Shown: positions 1 through 6,675 of the stretch, piece by piece
Numbering within the stretch: position 1 is the stretch's first letter
Layout: every line of letters begins with the position of its first letter
Origin: an uncultured Nostocoides sp.
Lineage (GTDB): Bacteria; Actinomycetota; Actinomycetes; Actinomycetales; Dermatophilaceae
Length of the DNA stretch: 8,829 nucleotides
NCBI GenBank assembly: GCA_936931335.1
Contig: CAKZIH010000041.1
Coordinates: 1 to 8,829, forward strand
Direction: 5' to 3'
Translations under genes and position numbers: made by a program
The notes under the pieces: model-generated
What the model saw: only the letters and a program-made list of their open reading frames with translations
Databases searched by the model: none
What the model was told of the DNA's origin: nothing

Positions 1-733
1 AACTCGGCCACCGAATTGTGGGTCCAGGCTCAGCCGGTAATCGGTCAACTCCCCGCCATCATTGCCACCCCGCGACAGGCTCGCCCGGGCCCGGGCTCGC
101 TCCTCGTCGCGCGCCAACAGATCCTCAGGCCCGTAGGTGGCGATCAGCCACGGCCGTAACCCGCGCACCTGCGCCAGGTCCCCGGTGCAGGCCAGGGTGG
201 CGTACTGCTGCCAGGCTTCCGGGACGAACCCCGGCTGCAGGTCCGGGGCCAGGCGCCGCATCTCGGTGATCGCCGCCGCGGCCGCGGCCACCGGCGCGGA
301 CCCGTCCACCACCACATCCCGCAGACAGTCCGGGACCTGGCTGGCCGCGATCGCCTCGGCAACCAAAGCCAGCCGAGCCGCGGACGCCCGCGTCGGATAG
401 TTGCGCGAATAGGCGGGCGATCCAATCCCCAGTCGCCAACGGCACCGGCCCAGTGCGCGGTTCGGCCCGCACCACGGCCTCGGCCACCACCGCGACCTCC
501 GCCGCGGCCACCTGAACCGCCACCTCACCCAGCAGCCCCAACAAACCAGTGAGCTCATCCCCGCCGGCCTGCCACACCACCTCCCGCACCGCCCCGGCCG
601 CCTCCACCGCCGCCGTCAGCACGCCCACATCGGCCAGCGAACGAGCATCGTCCGGCGGGGGCGAGCGTGGTGACCTGAGCCATACTCGATCATACGTCTG
701 TTCGATCTGGCCCAAAATAGATATCCACAGCAT
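1..733 (-). pseudogene. DUF222 (13E12-type) protein, N-terminal part, frameshifted and cut by the window edge
   Basis: From an ATG at 733 the frame reads through a DUF222-like N-terminus (TAAVEAAGAVREVVWQ, then AEVAVVAEAVVRAEPRTG, ending GPVPLATGDWIAR). The homologous reading then continues in another frame from position 411 to the edge: YSRNYPTRASAARLALVAEA, then LRDVVVDGSAP, AAITEMRRLAPDL, LIATYGPEDLLARDEERARA and LTDYRLSLDP. Dropping one C of the CC at 412-413 joins WIAR to YSRNYPTR with no stop through to base 1. Without that change the 733 frame runs out of similarity and stops at 125. DUF222 proteins are common, often multicopy, in actinobacteria and usually carry a C-terminal HNH endonuclease domain, which would lie outside this window. 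The start is uncertain: GAGG lies 9 bases upstream of ATG 733, but the first 25 or so residues do not look conserved. A sequencing error cannot be excluded as the cause of the break. Confidence 0.75.
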
Positions 734-786
734 CCGGCGTACCCTCAGAGCGAATTGGCGCTCACAGCGAACAGCCGGGCCAGGGC

Positions 787-1200
787 TTAGCCGAGTGGCT
801 CTATACCGAGTGACTCGATCAGCGTGACCACGCGGGCGCGGATGCCGTCGCGGATGGGGCGCACGGCCTCAATGTCCTTACCAGCGGGGTCGTCCAGGAC
901 CCAGTCTTCATACCGCTTGCCGGGATAGAGGGGGCAGGCGTCGCCGCAGCCCATGGTGATGACCACATCGCTGGCCTGGACGGCCTCGGGGGTGAGGATG
1001 GTTGGGGTCGCGGCGGTGATGTCGATGCCCACCTCGCGCATGACGGCCACGGCGGCGGGGTTGACCTGGTCCGCGGGTTGCGAACCGGCCGAGCGGACGT
1101 CGATGGCACCTCCGGACAGCTCCCGCAGGAAGCCGGCGGCCATCTGCGAGCGGCCGGCGTTGTGGACGCAGACGAAGAGGACGGATGCCTTGTCGGACAT
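787..1200 (-). CDS. arsC: Arsenate reductase ArsC, low-molecular-weight phosphatase fold (probable arsenate-mycothiol transferase)
   Basis: This 137-residue cytoplasmic enzyme is predicted to reduce arsenate to arsenite for export. Near the N-terminus it has the phosphatase-type anion loop CVHNAGRS, with the nucleophile Cys11 and Arg17 in CX5R spacing. The Asp-Pro acid motif is at 104-105 (VLDDPAGKD), and MGCGDACP holds Cys85 and Cys89. This resembles the actinobacterial ArsC enzymes that form an arseno-mycothiol adduct resolved by mycoredoxin; use of mycothiol here is inferred from that likeness. The ATG at 1200 is preceded by AGGAG with a 6-base spacer, and the stop is TAA. It begins 36 bases after the acr3 stop on the same strand, so the two are probably one transcript controlled by the divergent ArsR. 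The length is normal for the family. Confidence 0.93.
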   Translation of the reverse strand: MSDKASVLFVCVHNAGRSQMAAGFLRELSGGAIDVRSAGSQPADQVNPAAVAVMREVGIDITAATPTILTPEAVQASDVVITMGCGDACPLYPGKRYEDWVLDDPAGKDIEAVRPIRDGIRARVVTLIESLGIEPLG

Positions 1201-1236
1201 GGGTTTCTCCTGGTTCGGACGAGCGGAACGGGGGGC

Positions 1237-2316
1237 TCAGGCAGCGACGGACTCGTGGCGCGGGAAGCGATCGCGCAGGGCGAGCGAGACATAGACCAGA
1301 GCCACCAGCACGGGCACTTCGATGAGCGGCCCGACGACTCCGGCGAGCGCCTGGCCGGACGTCATCCCGAAGGTGGCGATAGCCACCGCGATCGCGAGCT
1401 CGAAGTTGTTGCCGGCCGCGGTGAATGCCAGCGTGGTGGTGCGCTCATACGACATGCCGCTGGCCCGGCCGACGATATAGCCGCCGCCCCACAGCAGGGC
1501 GAAATATGCCAGCAGCGGCAGCGCGATCCGCGCCACGTCACCGGGGTGGTTGCGGATCTGGTTGCCCTGCAAGGCAAAAAGGACAACGATGGTGAACAGC
1601 AGGCCATAGAGCGCCCACGGACCGATGCGCGGCAGGAATCTCTCCTCATACCAGGCACGGCCATTGGCACGCTCCCCAAGGCGGCGCGAGAGATAGCCCG
1701 CGAGCAGCGGCACCCCGAGGAAGACCACCACCGAACCGGCGATCTTCCAGGCTGAGACGTCCAAATCGGTCTGCGCCAGGCCGAGCCAGCCGGGTAGCAC
1801 CGTCAGATAGAACCAGCCCAGCACCCCGAACATCACCACCTGGAAGATCGAGTTGATGGCCACCAGCACGGCGGCGGCCTCCCGGTCCCCGCAGGCCAGG
1901 TCGTTCCAAATGATCACCATGGCGATACACCGGGCGAGACCGACGATGATCAGGCCGGTGCGATATTCGGGCTGGTCGGGCAGGAAGATCCAGGCCAGGG
2001 CGAACATCACCGCCGGACCGATGACCCAGTTGAGCACCAGGGAGGCGGTCAGCAGGCGACGATCGCCGGTGACGCTGTCGAGGCGGTCATAGCGCACCTT
2101 CGCCAGCACCGGATACATCATGATCAGCAGGCCGAGGGCGATCGGCAGGGAGACCCCGCCGATCTCGACCGCGCCGAGCGCCTCGTCCAGACCCGGCACC
2201 GCCTTGCCGAGCAGCAGCCCCGCCAGCATCGCGAGGGCGATCCATACCGGCAGCAAGCGATCCAGGGTCGACATCTTGCGGGTGACTGTTGCGGTGTCGC
2301 TGAGGGTGGCAGCCAC
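1237..2316 (-). CDS. acr3: Arsenite efflux permease of the ACR3 family
   Basis: A 359-residue inner-membrane protein with about ten hydrophobic segments, predicted to export arsenite using the proton gradient. ACR3 hallmarks are GLARCIAMVIIWNDLACGD at about 126-144, whose Cys130 matches the conserved functional Cys of the family, and GNNFELAIAVAIATFG at 302-317, with the conserved Glu306. The frame is open up to 2850, but the GTG at 2316 is chosen because a strong AAGGAGGT lies 5 bases upstream. An internal ATG at 2274 (MSTLDRLL) is an alternative that would remove 14 residues. Everything upstream of 2316 is operator and, further out, arsR on the other strand. All 11 Tyr codons are TAT, unlike most neighbouring genes. 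It is the first gene of the acr3-arsC pair. Confidence 0.93.
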   Translation of the reverse strand: MAATLSDTATVTRKMSTLDRLLPVWIALAMLAGLLLGKAVPGLDEALGAVEIGGVSLPIALGLLIMMYPVLAKVRYDRLDSVTGDRRLLTASLVLNWVIGPAVMFALAWIFLPDQPEYRTGLIIVGLARCIAMVIIWNDLACGDREAAAVLVAINSIFQVVMFGVLGWFYLTVLPGWLGLAQTDLDVSAWKIAGSVVVFLGVPLLAGYLSRRLGERANGRAWYEERFLPRIGPWALYGLLFTIVVLFALQGNQIRNHPGDVARIALPLLAYFALLWGGGYIVGRASGMSYERTTTLAFTAAGNNFELAIAVAIATFGMTSGQALAGVVGPLIEVPVLVALVYVSLALRDRFPRHESVAA

Positions 2317-2331
2317 GACCGACCTCCTTGG

Positions 2332-2386
2332 ATAGACAACTATCGAAGTAAAGTCATGCTTGCTCCTTGGATCGATAGTTGTCAAT
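2332..2386. promoter_or_regulatory. ArsR operator pair and overlapping divergent promoters between acr3 and arsR
   Basis: GACAACTATCGA at 2335-2346 and its exact reverse complement TCGATAGTTGTC at 2372-2383 form a perfect 12-bp inverted repeat with a 25-bp spacer. Compared in the same orientation, the two 16-base sites (2332-2347 and 2386-2371) match at 14 positions. One arm lies just upstream of the acr3 ribosome-binding site and the other 11 bases before the preferred arsR start, so each gene has its own copy. The minus-strand reading of the right site contains a perfect -35 hexamer TTGACA (2385-2380), with a weak -10 candidate AAGCAT 18 bases on. The left site has TAGACA (2333-2338) on the plus strand, with CATGCT 16 bases on. 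The promoters would therefore face each other and be blocked by bound repressor. The operator role is inferred; the repeat is seen directly. Confidence 0.7.
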
Positions 2387-2394
2387 ATACGGGG

Positions 2395-2772
2395 ATGGTC
2401 ACCAGGGCTGGGCGTGCCACAACCGAGCCGGATACGGCCCCCGAGGTATGCCGACCGAGCCAGGGCCGCACTCTGCTCGCCGACGATGCACAGGACGTGG
2501 CGGGGCTGCTCAAGGCCTTGGCCCACCCCGTCCGATTGCGACTCTTCGTGCGTCTGGCGAGCACCCCCGGTGAGGTTTGCGTCTGCGATTTCCCCGACGT
2601 CGGCGTCTCCCAGCCCACTGTCTCCCACCACCTGAGGAAGCTGCGCGAGGCCGGCCTGGTCGATTGCGAACGCCGCGGCACCTGGGTGTACTACCGGGTG
2701 GTCGAGGGCACCTTGGAGCGGCTCGGGACCTTCATTACCGACCTCTGCGCGCCGCGGCAGACCGTTCGCTAG
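2395..2772 (+). CDS. arsR: ArsR/SmtB-family arsenite-responsive repressor
   Basis: A 125-residue winged-helix regulator. The dimer-forming N-terminal helices (LLKALAHPVRLRLFVRL) are followed by EVCVCDF, the classic As(III)-binding ELCVCDL motif of ArsR, with Cys62 and Cys64. The recognition helix region is VGVSQPTVSHHLRKLREAGL, and the wing is RRGTWVYYRV. Further Cys residues at 19, 91 and 118 could add ligands. It is expected to bind the inverted repeat in the intergenic region and release it when arsenite binds. An upstream in-frame ATG at 2356 was passed over because it would put the operator arm inside the coding region and lies within the predicted promoter. The chosen ATG has only GGGG directly before it, so translation may be weak. 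It diverges from acr3-arsC. Confidence 0.88.
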   Translation: MVTRAGRATTEPDTAPEVCRPSQGRTLLADDAQDVAGLLKALAHPVRLRLFVRLASTPGEVCVCDFPDVGVSQPTVSHHLRKLREAGLVDCERRGTWVYYRVVEGTLERLGTFITDLCAPRQTVR

Positions 2773-2782
2773 GGTGGGCACC

Positions 2783-2806
2783 GTCGTCGTCACCAGCGAC
2801 GGCGAC
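2783..2806 (+). terminator. Hairpin after arsR, possible terminator
   Basis: GTCGTCGTC (2783-2791) can pair with GACGGCGAC (2798-2806) over 9 bp with one G-U pair and a 6-base loop. It starts 10 bases after the arsR stop and ends just before the riboswitch P1 stem. No T-run follows, so an intrinsic terminator is only possible, not shown. It could separate arsR transcription from the thiamine operon, or only partly do so. Confidence 0.35.
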
Positions 2807-2906
2807 ACCGCTAGGGGTGCCGGGTGAGCCCGGCTGAGAGTGCGGCCCAACCGATGCCGCTCACCCTTCGAACCTGATCCGGATCATGCCGGCGAAGGGA
2901 AGCGAC
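2807..2906 (+). ncRNA. TPP riboswitch (THI element)
   Basis: The aptamer shows the conserved THI-box blocks in order: GGGGTGCC at 2814-2821, CTGAGAG at 2834-2840 (pyrimidine-sensing side), ACCCTTCGAACCTGATC from 2863, and GGATCATGCCGGCGAAGGGA at 2881-2900 (pyrophosphate side). CGCT at 2809-2812 pairs with AGCG at 2901-2904 as the core of P1. It sits 34 bases after the arsR stop and about 65 bases before the cytX start, upstream of four thiamine salvage genes. High thiamine pyrophosphate is expected to switch the operon off. The outer boundaries are approximate. No convincing promoter was found upstream; one would have to lie within the 3' part of arsR or in the short gap. Confidence 0.95.
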
Positions 2907-2928
2907 CCCGGACCGCTCTCCGGGCACC

Positions 2929-2964
2929 TCTCTCTCGGCGCGTGATCCCCTTGTGCGAGAGGGA
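2929..2964 (+). promoter_or_regulatory. Ribosome-binding-site sequestering hairpin (riboswitch expression platform)
   Basis: The pyrimidine tract TCTCTCTCG (2929-2937) can pair with CGAGAGGGA (2956-2964) over 9 bp with one G-U pair, enclosing an 18-base loop. The right strand contains the Shine-Dalgarno sequence GAGAGGG of cytX, 6 bases before its GTG. A second small hairpin, CCCGGA (2907-2912) with TCCGGG (2919-2924), lies between it and the aptamer. There is no T-run, so the layout points to control of translation rather than transcription termination. The pairing is read directly; its use as the switch is inferred. Confidence 0.55.
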
Positions 2965-2969
2965 AATTC

Positions 2970-4262
2970 GTGTCAGCCACCACTTCCACCTCGGCCATCG
3001 ACGCGAATGCGGCAAGTTCCCCGCCGCAGCGGTCGTTGCGGGTCGGTGATCATGCGGCGCTGTGGCTCTCCCTGTCGGTGGGGCTGCTGGTCTTGCAGTC
3101 CGGGGCCCTGATCGCGCCGGCGCTCGGGTTCGGCCAGAGCGCCCTCGTCATCATCCTCGGTTCGGCGCTGGGCGTGGCCGTGCTGGGGGCGGTCGCCGCC
3201 GTCGCCGCGCGGCAGGGCACCTCGGCCATGGCCTGCCTGGCGCCCGTGCTCGGTCCCTGCGGGGTCAAGCTCCCCGCGGCCGCCAACATGATCCAGCTCA
3301 TCGGCTGGGGCGCCTTCGAACTCATGGTCATGGCCCAGGCGGCGCAGGGGGTCACCGACCGGGCGGGGGTGGGCACGGCATACGGGCTCTGGGTGGTGGT
3401 CTTCGCGGTCCTGGTCACCGCCCTGGCATATGCCGGACCCCTCGCCTTCGTGCGCCGGGTGTTGCGCCGAATGGGGATCTGGCTCGTCCTTGCTTCCGCG
3501 CTCTGGCTGACCTGGCGGCTGGTAACCGCATACGACCTGGACTGGACGAATCGCTCCGGGGATGGCTCGATGCACGCGGGCGCGGCCCTGGATGTGGTGA
3601 TCGCCATGCCGTTGTCGTGGTTGCCACTGGCCGGGGACTACGCCCGGCATGTCCAGTGTGGCAGCGGCGCTGGCCGCGATCGCGGGCGGGCTGCGGGCTG
3701 GAGCGCCGCCGCCGGCTACCTGGTGGGCACCGTCTGGTTCCACTTGCTCGGCGCCGGTTATGCGCTGGCACTGGGCGATTCGGCCATCGTGCCCGCTCTG
3801 CTCGCGGCGGCCGGCGGGGTCTGGGCGCTGGGGCTGATCCTCTTCGGCGAGAGCGACAATGCGATGGCGGACGTCTACTCCGCGGGGGTCTCCAGCGAGG
3901 CGGTGGCCGGCGGGGGGCCGAGGCTGAGTTGGCGGGTACTGCTCGCGGGCGCGGCTGCGGGGGCGATCGCGCTGGTGGCCGGGGATGGCTCCTATGAGAC
4001 CTTCCTGCTGCTGCTCGGGTCGATCTTCGCCCCCCTCTATGCCGTGGCCCTCACCCATTGGGCCGGCCGGACTAGCACCCGCCCGTGGGCCGCGCTGATC
4101 GCCTGGGTCCTGGGTGTCGCCACCTACCACCTGCTCCCCCGCTGGCAGGACTCCCTCGGCGCCACCATCCCGAGCATGGCTGTCGCGGCCCTGACCTATG
4201 GCGTGCTGGCGTATGCCGTGCTGGCGCGCCAGCCCTCGCCCGGCCGGGAGGCGCACCAGTGA
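2970..4262 (+). CDS. cytX: NCS1-family permease CytX, predicted hydroxymethylpyrimidine (HMP) transporter
   Basis: A 430-residue membrane protein with about twelve hydrophobic segments, of the nucleobase-cation-symport-1 (cytosine/purine permease) family. Family features include the N-terminal GLLVLQSGALIAPALGFGQ (about 38-56), NMIQLIGWGAFELMVMAQAA (106-125), MPLSWLPLAGDYARHV (213-228), AAGYLVGTVWFHLLGAGYAL (247-266) and NAMADVYSAGVS (297-308). Members that are TPP-riboswitch-controlled and sit next to thi genes are called CytX and are thought to import the thiamine pyrimidine HMP. Substrate assignment here rests on that context; cytosine or another pyrimidine is possible. The GTG start follows GAGAGGG at 6 bases, and its site is inside the proposed switch hairpin. 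The stop overlaps the thiE start (GTGA). Confidence 0.85.
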   Translation: MSATTSTSAIDANAASSPPQRSLRVGDHAALWLSLSVGLLVLQSGALIAPALGFGQSALVIILGSALGVAVLGAVAAVAARQGTSAMACLAPVLGPCGVKLPAAANMIQLIGWGAFELMVMAQAAQGVTDRAGVGTAYGLWVVVFAVLVTALAYAGPLAFVRRVLRRMGIWLVLASALWLTWRLVTAYDLDWTNRSGDGSMHAGAALDVVIAMPLSWLPLAGDYARHVQCGSGAGRDRGRAAGWSAAAGYLVGTVWFHLLGAGYALALGDSAIVPALLAAAGGVWALGLILFGESDNAMADVYSAGVSSEAVAGGGPRLSWRVLLAGAAAGAIALVAGDGSYETFLLLLGSIFAPLYAVALTHWAGRTSTRPWAALIAWVLGVATYHLLPRWQDSLGATIPSMAVAALTYGVLAYAVLARQPSPGREAHQ

Positions 4263-4933
4263 GGAATCCCTATGAACTGATGGTGCTGACGGACGAGTTC
4301 CGGGTGCCGCCGGCGCAGTGGCCGGATGCGGTGGATCAGGCCCTGACCGGTGGCGCCACGAGCATTCAATTGCGGGCCAAGACCCTGCCCACCCGCGAAC
4401 TGGTCTCGCTCGGCACCGCGCTCCTGGAGCGGACCCGGGCCCGCGGCTGCCCACTCCTGGTCAACGACCGGGTCGATGTCGCCTGCGCGATCGGGGCCGA
4501 TGGCGCGCACATCGGGCAGGACGACCTGCCCCCGGCAGCGGCGCGGATGCTGCTGGGGCCGGACCGCATCCTTGGTGTCTCCACCGCCACCGTCGCGGAA
4601 CTCACCGAGGCCATCGACGCCGGCGCCACCTACCTCGGCGTCGGAGACATCTTCGGCACCCCGAGCAAGCCCGACGCCGGTATGCCGGTCGGCCTGGCCG
4701 TTCTGCGCGAGCTCGCCGGCCGCTCCCCGGTCCCGGTGGTCGCCATCGGCGGCATCCGGGCGGACAACGCCGGTGCCTGCCGCCAGGCCGGGGCGGCGGG
4801 CATCGCGGTGATCTCCGCCGTGATGGGCACCCCCGACCCCAGCGTCGCCGCGCGCCAGCTCATTCGCGGTTTCCGGGGCACGAATCCGCCCAATTCCCCT
4901 GTCCCCAAGTCCATTTCGCGCACAGAAAGCTGA
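4259..4933 (+). CDS. thiE: Thiamine phosphate synthase ThiE
   Basis: A 224-residue TIM-barrel enzyme that joins HMP-pyrophosphate with thiazole phosphate to give thiamine phosphate. Motifs: the start YELMVLTDE, QLRAK at 37-41 (pyrophosphate binding), LLVNDRVDVA at 67-76, GADGAHIGQDDLP at 79-91, GVSTAT at 106-111, YLGVGDIFGTPSKPDAG at 125-141 with Lys137, VVAIGGI at 160-166 and GIAVISAV at 181-188. The GTG at 4259 is preferred because the homology begins at once, GGGAGG lies 7 bases upstream, and it overlaps the cytX stop. The frame is open further upstream, but that part lies over cytX. The last 15 or so residues (PNSPVPKSISRTES) are an unconserved-looking tail. Confidence 0.95.
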   Translation: MRNPYELMVLTDEFRVPPAQWPDAVDQALTGGATSIQLRAKTLPTRELVSLGTALLERTRARGCPLLVNDRVDVACAIGADGAHIGQDDLPPAAARMLLGPDRILGVSTATVAELTEAIDAGATYLGVGDIFGTPSKPDAGMPVGLAVLRELAGRSPVPVVAIGGIRADNAGACRQAGAAGIAVISAVMGTPDPSVAARQLIRGFRGTNPPNSPVPKSISRTES

Positions 4934-4936
4934 CCC

Positions 4937-5812
4937 ATGATGTCCTCCAAAACCACTTCCCAGCGGCCCGCCACCCCCTCCAGCGCCGCCTCCGGAAACC
5001 GGGGCGACCTCGGCGCATACGCCGCCGAGCTCCTGGACCAGGTGCGCGCGCAGCGGCCACTGGTGCACCAGATCACCAACCACGTGGTGATGAACGACTC
5101 CGCCAACCTGACCCTGCACCTGGGGGCGTTGCCGGTGATGGCGCACGCCGCCGACGAGGTGGCCGAGATGGCCGCCCACGCGGGTGCGCTGGTGCTCAAC
5201 ATCGGCACCCTCTCCCCGCCCTGGATCGAGGGGATGCTCATCGCCGGCCGGTCGGCCGGTGACCACGGCGTCCCGGTGATCCTCGACCCGGTTGGTGCTG
5301 GGGCCACCACCTACCGCACCGAGACCGCCCGCCGCATTCTCGACTCGGTAGCTGTGCGCCTGGTCCGGGGCAATGCCGGGGAAATCGCCGCCCTGATCGG
5401 GCAGTCCGGGCAGGTTCGGGGTGTGGAATCGGTCGGCGAGGTTGGCGACCCGGCGACCCTGGCCCGGCTGGCGGCGACCCAACTCGGCACCGTCGTCGCG
5501 ATGACCGGCAAGCGGGATGTGATCACCGATGGGGAACGCACCGTCGAGGTGGACAACGGTCACGAGTACCTGACCCAACTCACCGGCACCGGGTGCATGT
5601 CCACCCTCGCCTGCGCCGCCTTCGCCGCCGTCGATGCCGACGCGGTCCAGGCGGCGGCGAGCGCGCTGACGGCATACGGGGTGGCGGCGGAACTCGGCGC
5701 CGAAACGGCGGGCGTGCACGGACCAGCGAGCTTCAAGATCGCCTTCTTCGACGCAGTGGCCGGCCTGACCGGCGCGCAGGTACGCGACCGAGCCCGGGGC
5801 CGGGCACAGTGA
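4937..5812 (+). CDS. thiM: Hydroxyethylthiazole kinase ThiM
   Basis: A 291-residue ribokinase-fold enzyme that phosphorylates 4-methyl-5-(2-hydroxyethyl)thiazole, a salvage reaction supplying ThiE. Motifs: PLVHQITNHVVMNDSANLTL at 41-60 and LGALPVMA at 62-69 (substrate site), LVLNIGTL at 85-92, PVILDPVGAGAT at 113-124, RGNAGEI at 144-150, TGKRDVITDG at 190-199, and LTGTGCM at 215-221 with the anion-hole and catalytic Cys220. It is longer than most ThiM proteins because of a Ser/Thr/Pro-rich N-terminus of about 25 residues. Two adjacent ATG codons (4937 and 4940) are possible starts, and the upstream site is weak (GAAAG), so translation is likely coupled to thiE, whose stop is 3 bases away. All four Tyr codons are TAC. 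Confidence 0.95.
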   Translation: MMSSKTTSQRPATPSSAASGNRGDLGAYAAELLDQVRAQRPLVHQITNHVVMNDSANLTLHLGALPVMAHAADEVAEMAAHAGALVLNIGTLSPPWIEGMLIAGRSAGDHGVPVILDPVGAGATTYRTETARRILDSVAVRLVRGNAGEIAALIGQSGQVRGVESVGEVGDPATLARLAATQLGTVVAMTGKRDVITDGERTVEVDNGHEYLTQLTGTGCMSTLACAAFAAVDADAVQAAASALTAYGVAAELGAETAGVHGPASFKIAFFDAVAGLTGAQVRDRARGRAQ

Positions 5813-6645
5813 GCGCCGCAACGCCCATCGTCCTGGTGATCGCGGGTTCCGACTCCGGGGCGGGGGCCGGTATCCAGGCCGACCTGAAGACCTGTATGGC
5901 GTTGGGGGCTTACGCCACCACGGCCCTGACCGCGGTGACCGCCCAGAACACCCAGGGGGTCAGCGCCGTCCACATGGTGCCTCCCGAGGTGATCACTGCC
6001 CAGATCGACGCGATCGCCGCAGACATCGGGGCCGATGCGGTCAAGATCGGGATGCTCGGTGACGTCCCGACCATCCAGGCCGTCGCCGCAGCGCTGCGCC
6101 GGTGGCTGCCCCGGCTGGGTAATCCGCCCGTGGTGCTCGATCCGGTCATGGTGGCCAAGGGCGGCAGCACACTCCTGGACCCCGCGGCGGTGGCGGCGCT
6201 GATCGACTCCGTGCTCCCCCTGGCCACGGTGCTCACCCCGAACCTGCCGGAGGCCTCCGCCCTACTCGCACGGGAGGTCAGCACCATCGACCACCTGCCG
6301 GATGCGGCCCGCGAACTGGGCGCCCTCGGGCCGGCGGTCCTGCTCAAGGGCGGCCACCTACCCGGCCCCGAGCTGCTCGACTTGCTCTGGGACGGAAGGC
6401 AACTGACCCGGTGGTCCGGGATCCGGCGGGACACCCCGCATACCCATGGCACGGGGTGCACCTATGCCGCGGCCGTGGCCGCCGGTCTCGCCGCCGGTAT
6501 GCCGTTGCCCGCCGCCGTCGGGCGGGCCCACGATTACCTGGCCGGCGCCATTGCCGCTGCCGGGCCGCTCGGCGCCGGCAGCGGGCATTCCCCGGTCGCC
6601 CACGCCTACCGCCTGGCCGCGCCGGCGCAGGTCAGCCAGGTGTGA
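5809..6645 (+). CDS. thiD: Hydroxymethylpyrimidine/phosphomethylpyrimidine kinase ThiD
   Basis: A 278-residue ribokinase-fold enzyme that phosphorylates HMP to HMP-P and then to HMP-PP, the other ThiE substrate. Motifs: IAGSDSGAGAGIQADLKT at 11-28, AVTAQNTQGV at 42-51, DAVKIGMLG at 76-84, VVLDPVMVAKGG at 108-119, LTPNLPEA at 142-149, VLLKGGH at 177-183, and HTHGTGCTYA at 211-220 with the anion-hole GTGC. The GTG at 5809 overlaps the thiM stop (GTGA), a common sign of translational coupling. The frame is open further upstream but lies over thiM. ThiD also serves de novo synthesis, but no de novo gene is in view. It is the last gene of the operon and ends 20 bases before the convergent ABC gene. 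Confidence 0.95.
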   Translation: MSAATPIVLVIAGSDSGAGAGIQADLKTCMALGAYATTALTAVTAQNTQGVSAVHMVPPEVITAQIDAIAADIGADAVKIGMLGDVPTIQAVAAALRRWLPRLGNPPVVLDPVMVAKGGSTLLDPAAVAALIDSVLPLATVLTPNLPEASALLAREVSTIDHLPDAARELGALGPAVLLKGGHLPGPELLDLLWDGRQLTRWSGIRRDTPHTHGTGCTYAAAVAAGLAAGMPLPAAVGRAHDYLAGAIAAAGPLGAGSGHSPVAHAYRLAAPAQVSQV

Positions 6646-6675
6646 GGGTCAGCCAAGTCTCAGGGTCAACCAGCG
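6631..6675. repeat. Three imperfect short direct repeats across the thiD stop
   Basis: GTCAGCCAGGT (6631), GTCAGCCAAGT (6649) and GTCAACCAGCG (6665) are similar 11-base units spaced 18 and 16 bases apart. The first encodes the end of ThiD (VSQV). The unit may have duplicated locally, so the ThiD C-terminus and the gap to the next gene could have arisen by repeat expansion. Confidence 0.5.

Noticed and set aside
748..763. GAGCG-AATTGG-CGCTC inverted repeat between arsC and the DUF222 gene
   Set aside because: Only 5 bp of stem and no T-run; too short to call a terminator or operator.
2356..2394. Earlier ATG for arsR at 2356
   Set aside because: It would place an operator arm and the likely promoter inside the coding region, and the added 13 residues have no ArsR character.
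2317..2850. Upstream extension of the acr3 frame to 2850 (537 residues in total)
   Set aside because: It runs through the operator and antisense to the whole of arsR. A strong ribosome-binding site sits right before the GTG at 2316, where ACR3-like sequence soon begins.
2973..5821. Long open frames on the minus strand opposite cytX, thiE and thiM (2973-4454 and 4196-5821)
   Set aside because: They are mirror products of GC-rich codon use. They are full of low-complexity Gly/Arg/Pro/His and have no recognisable domain, while the plus strand encodes clear enzymes.
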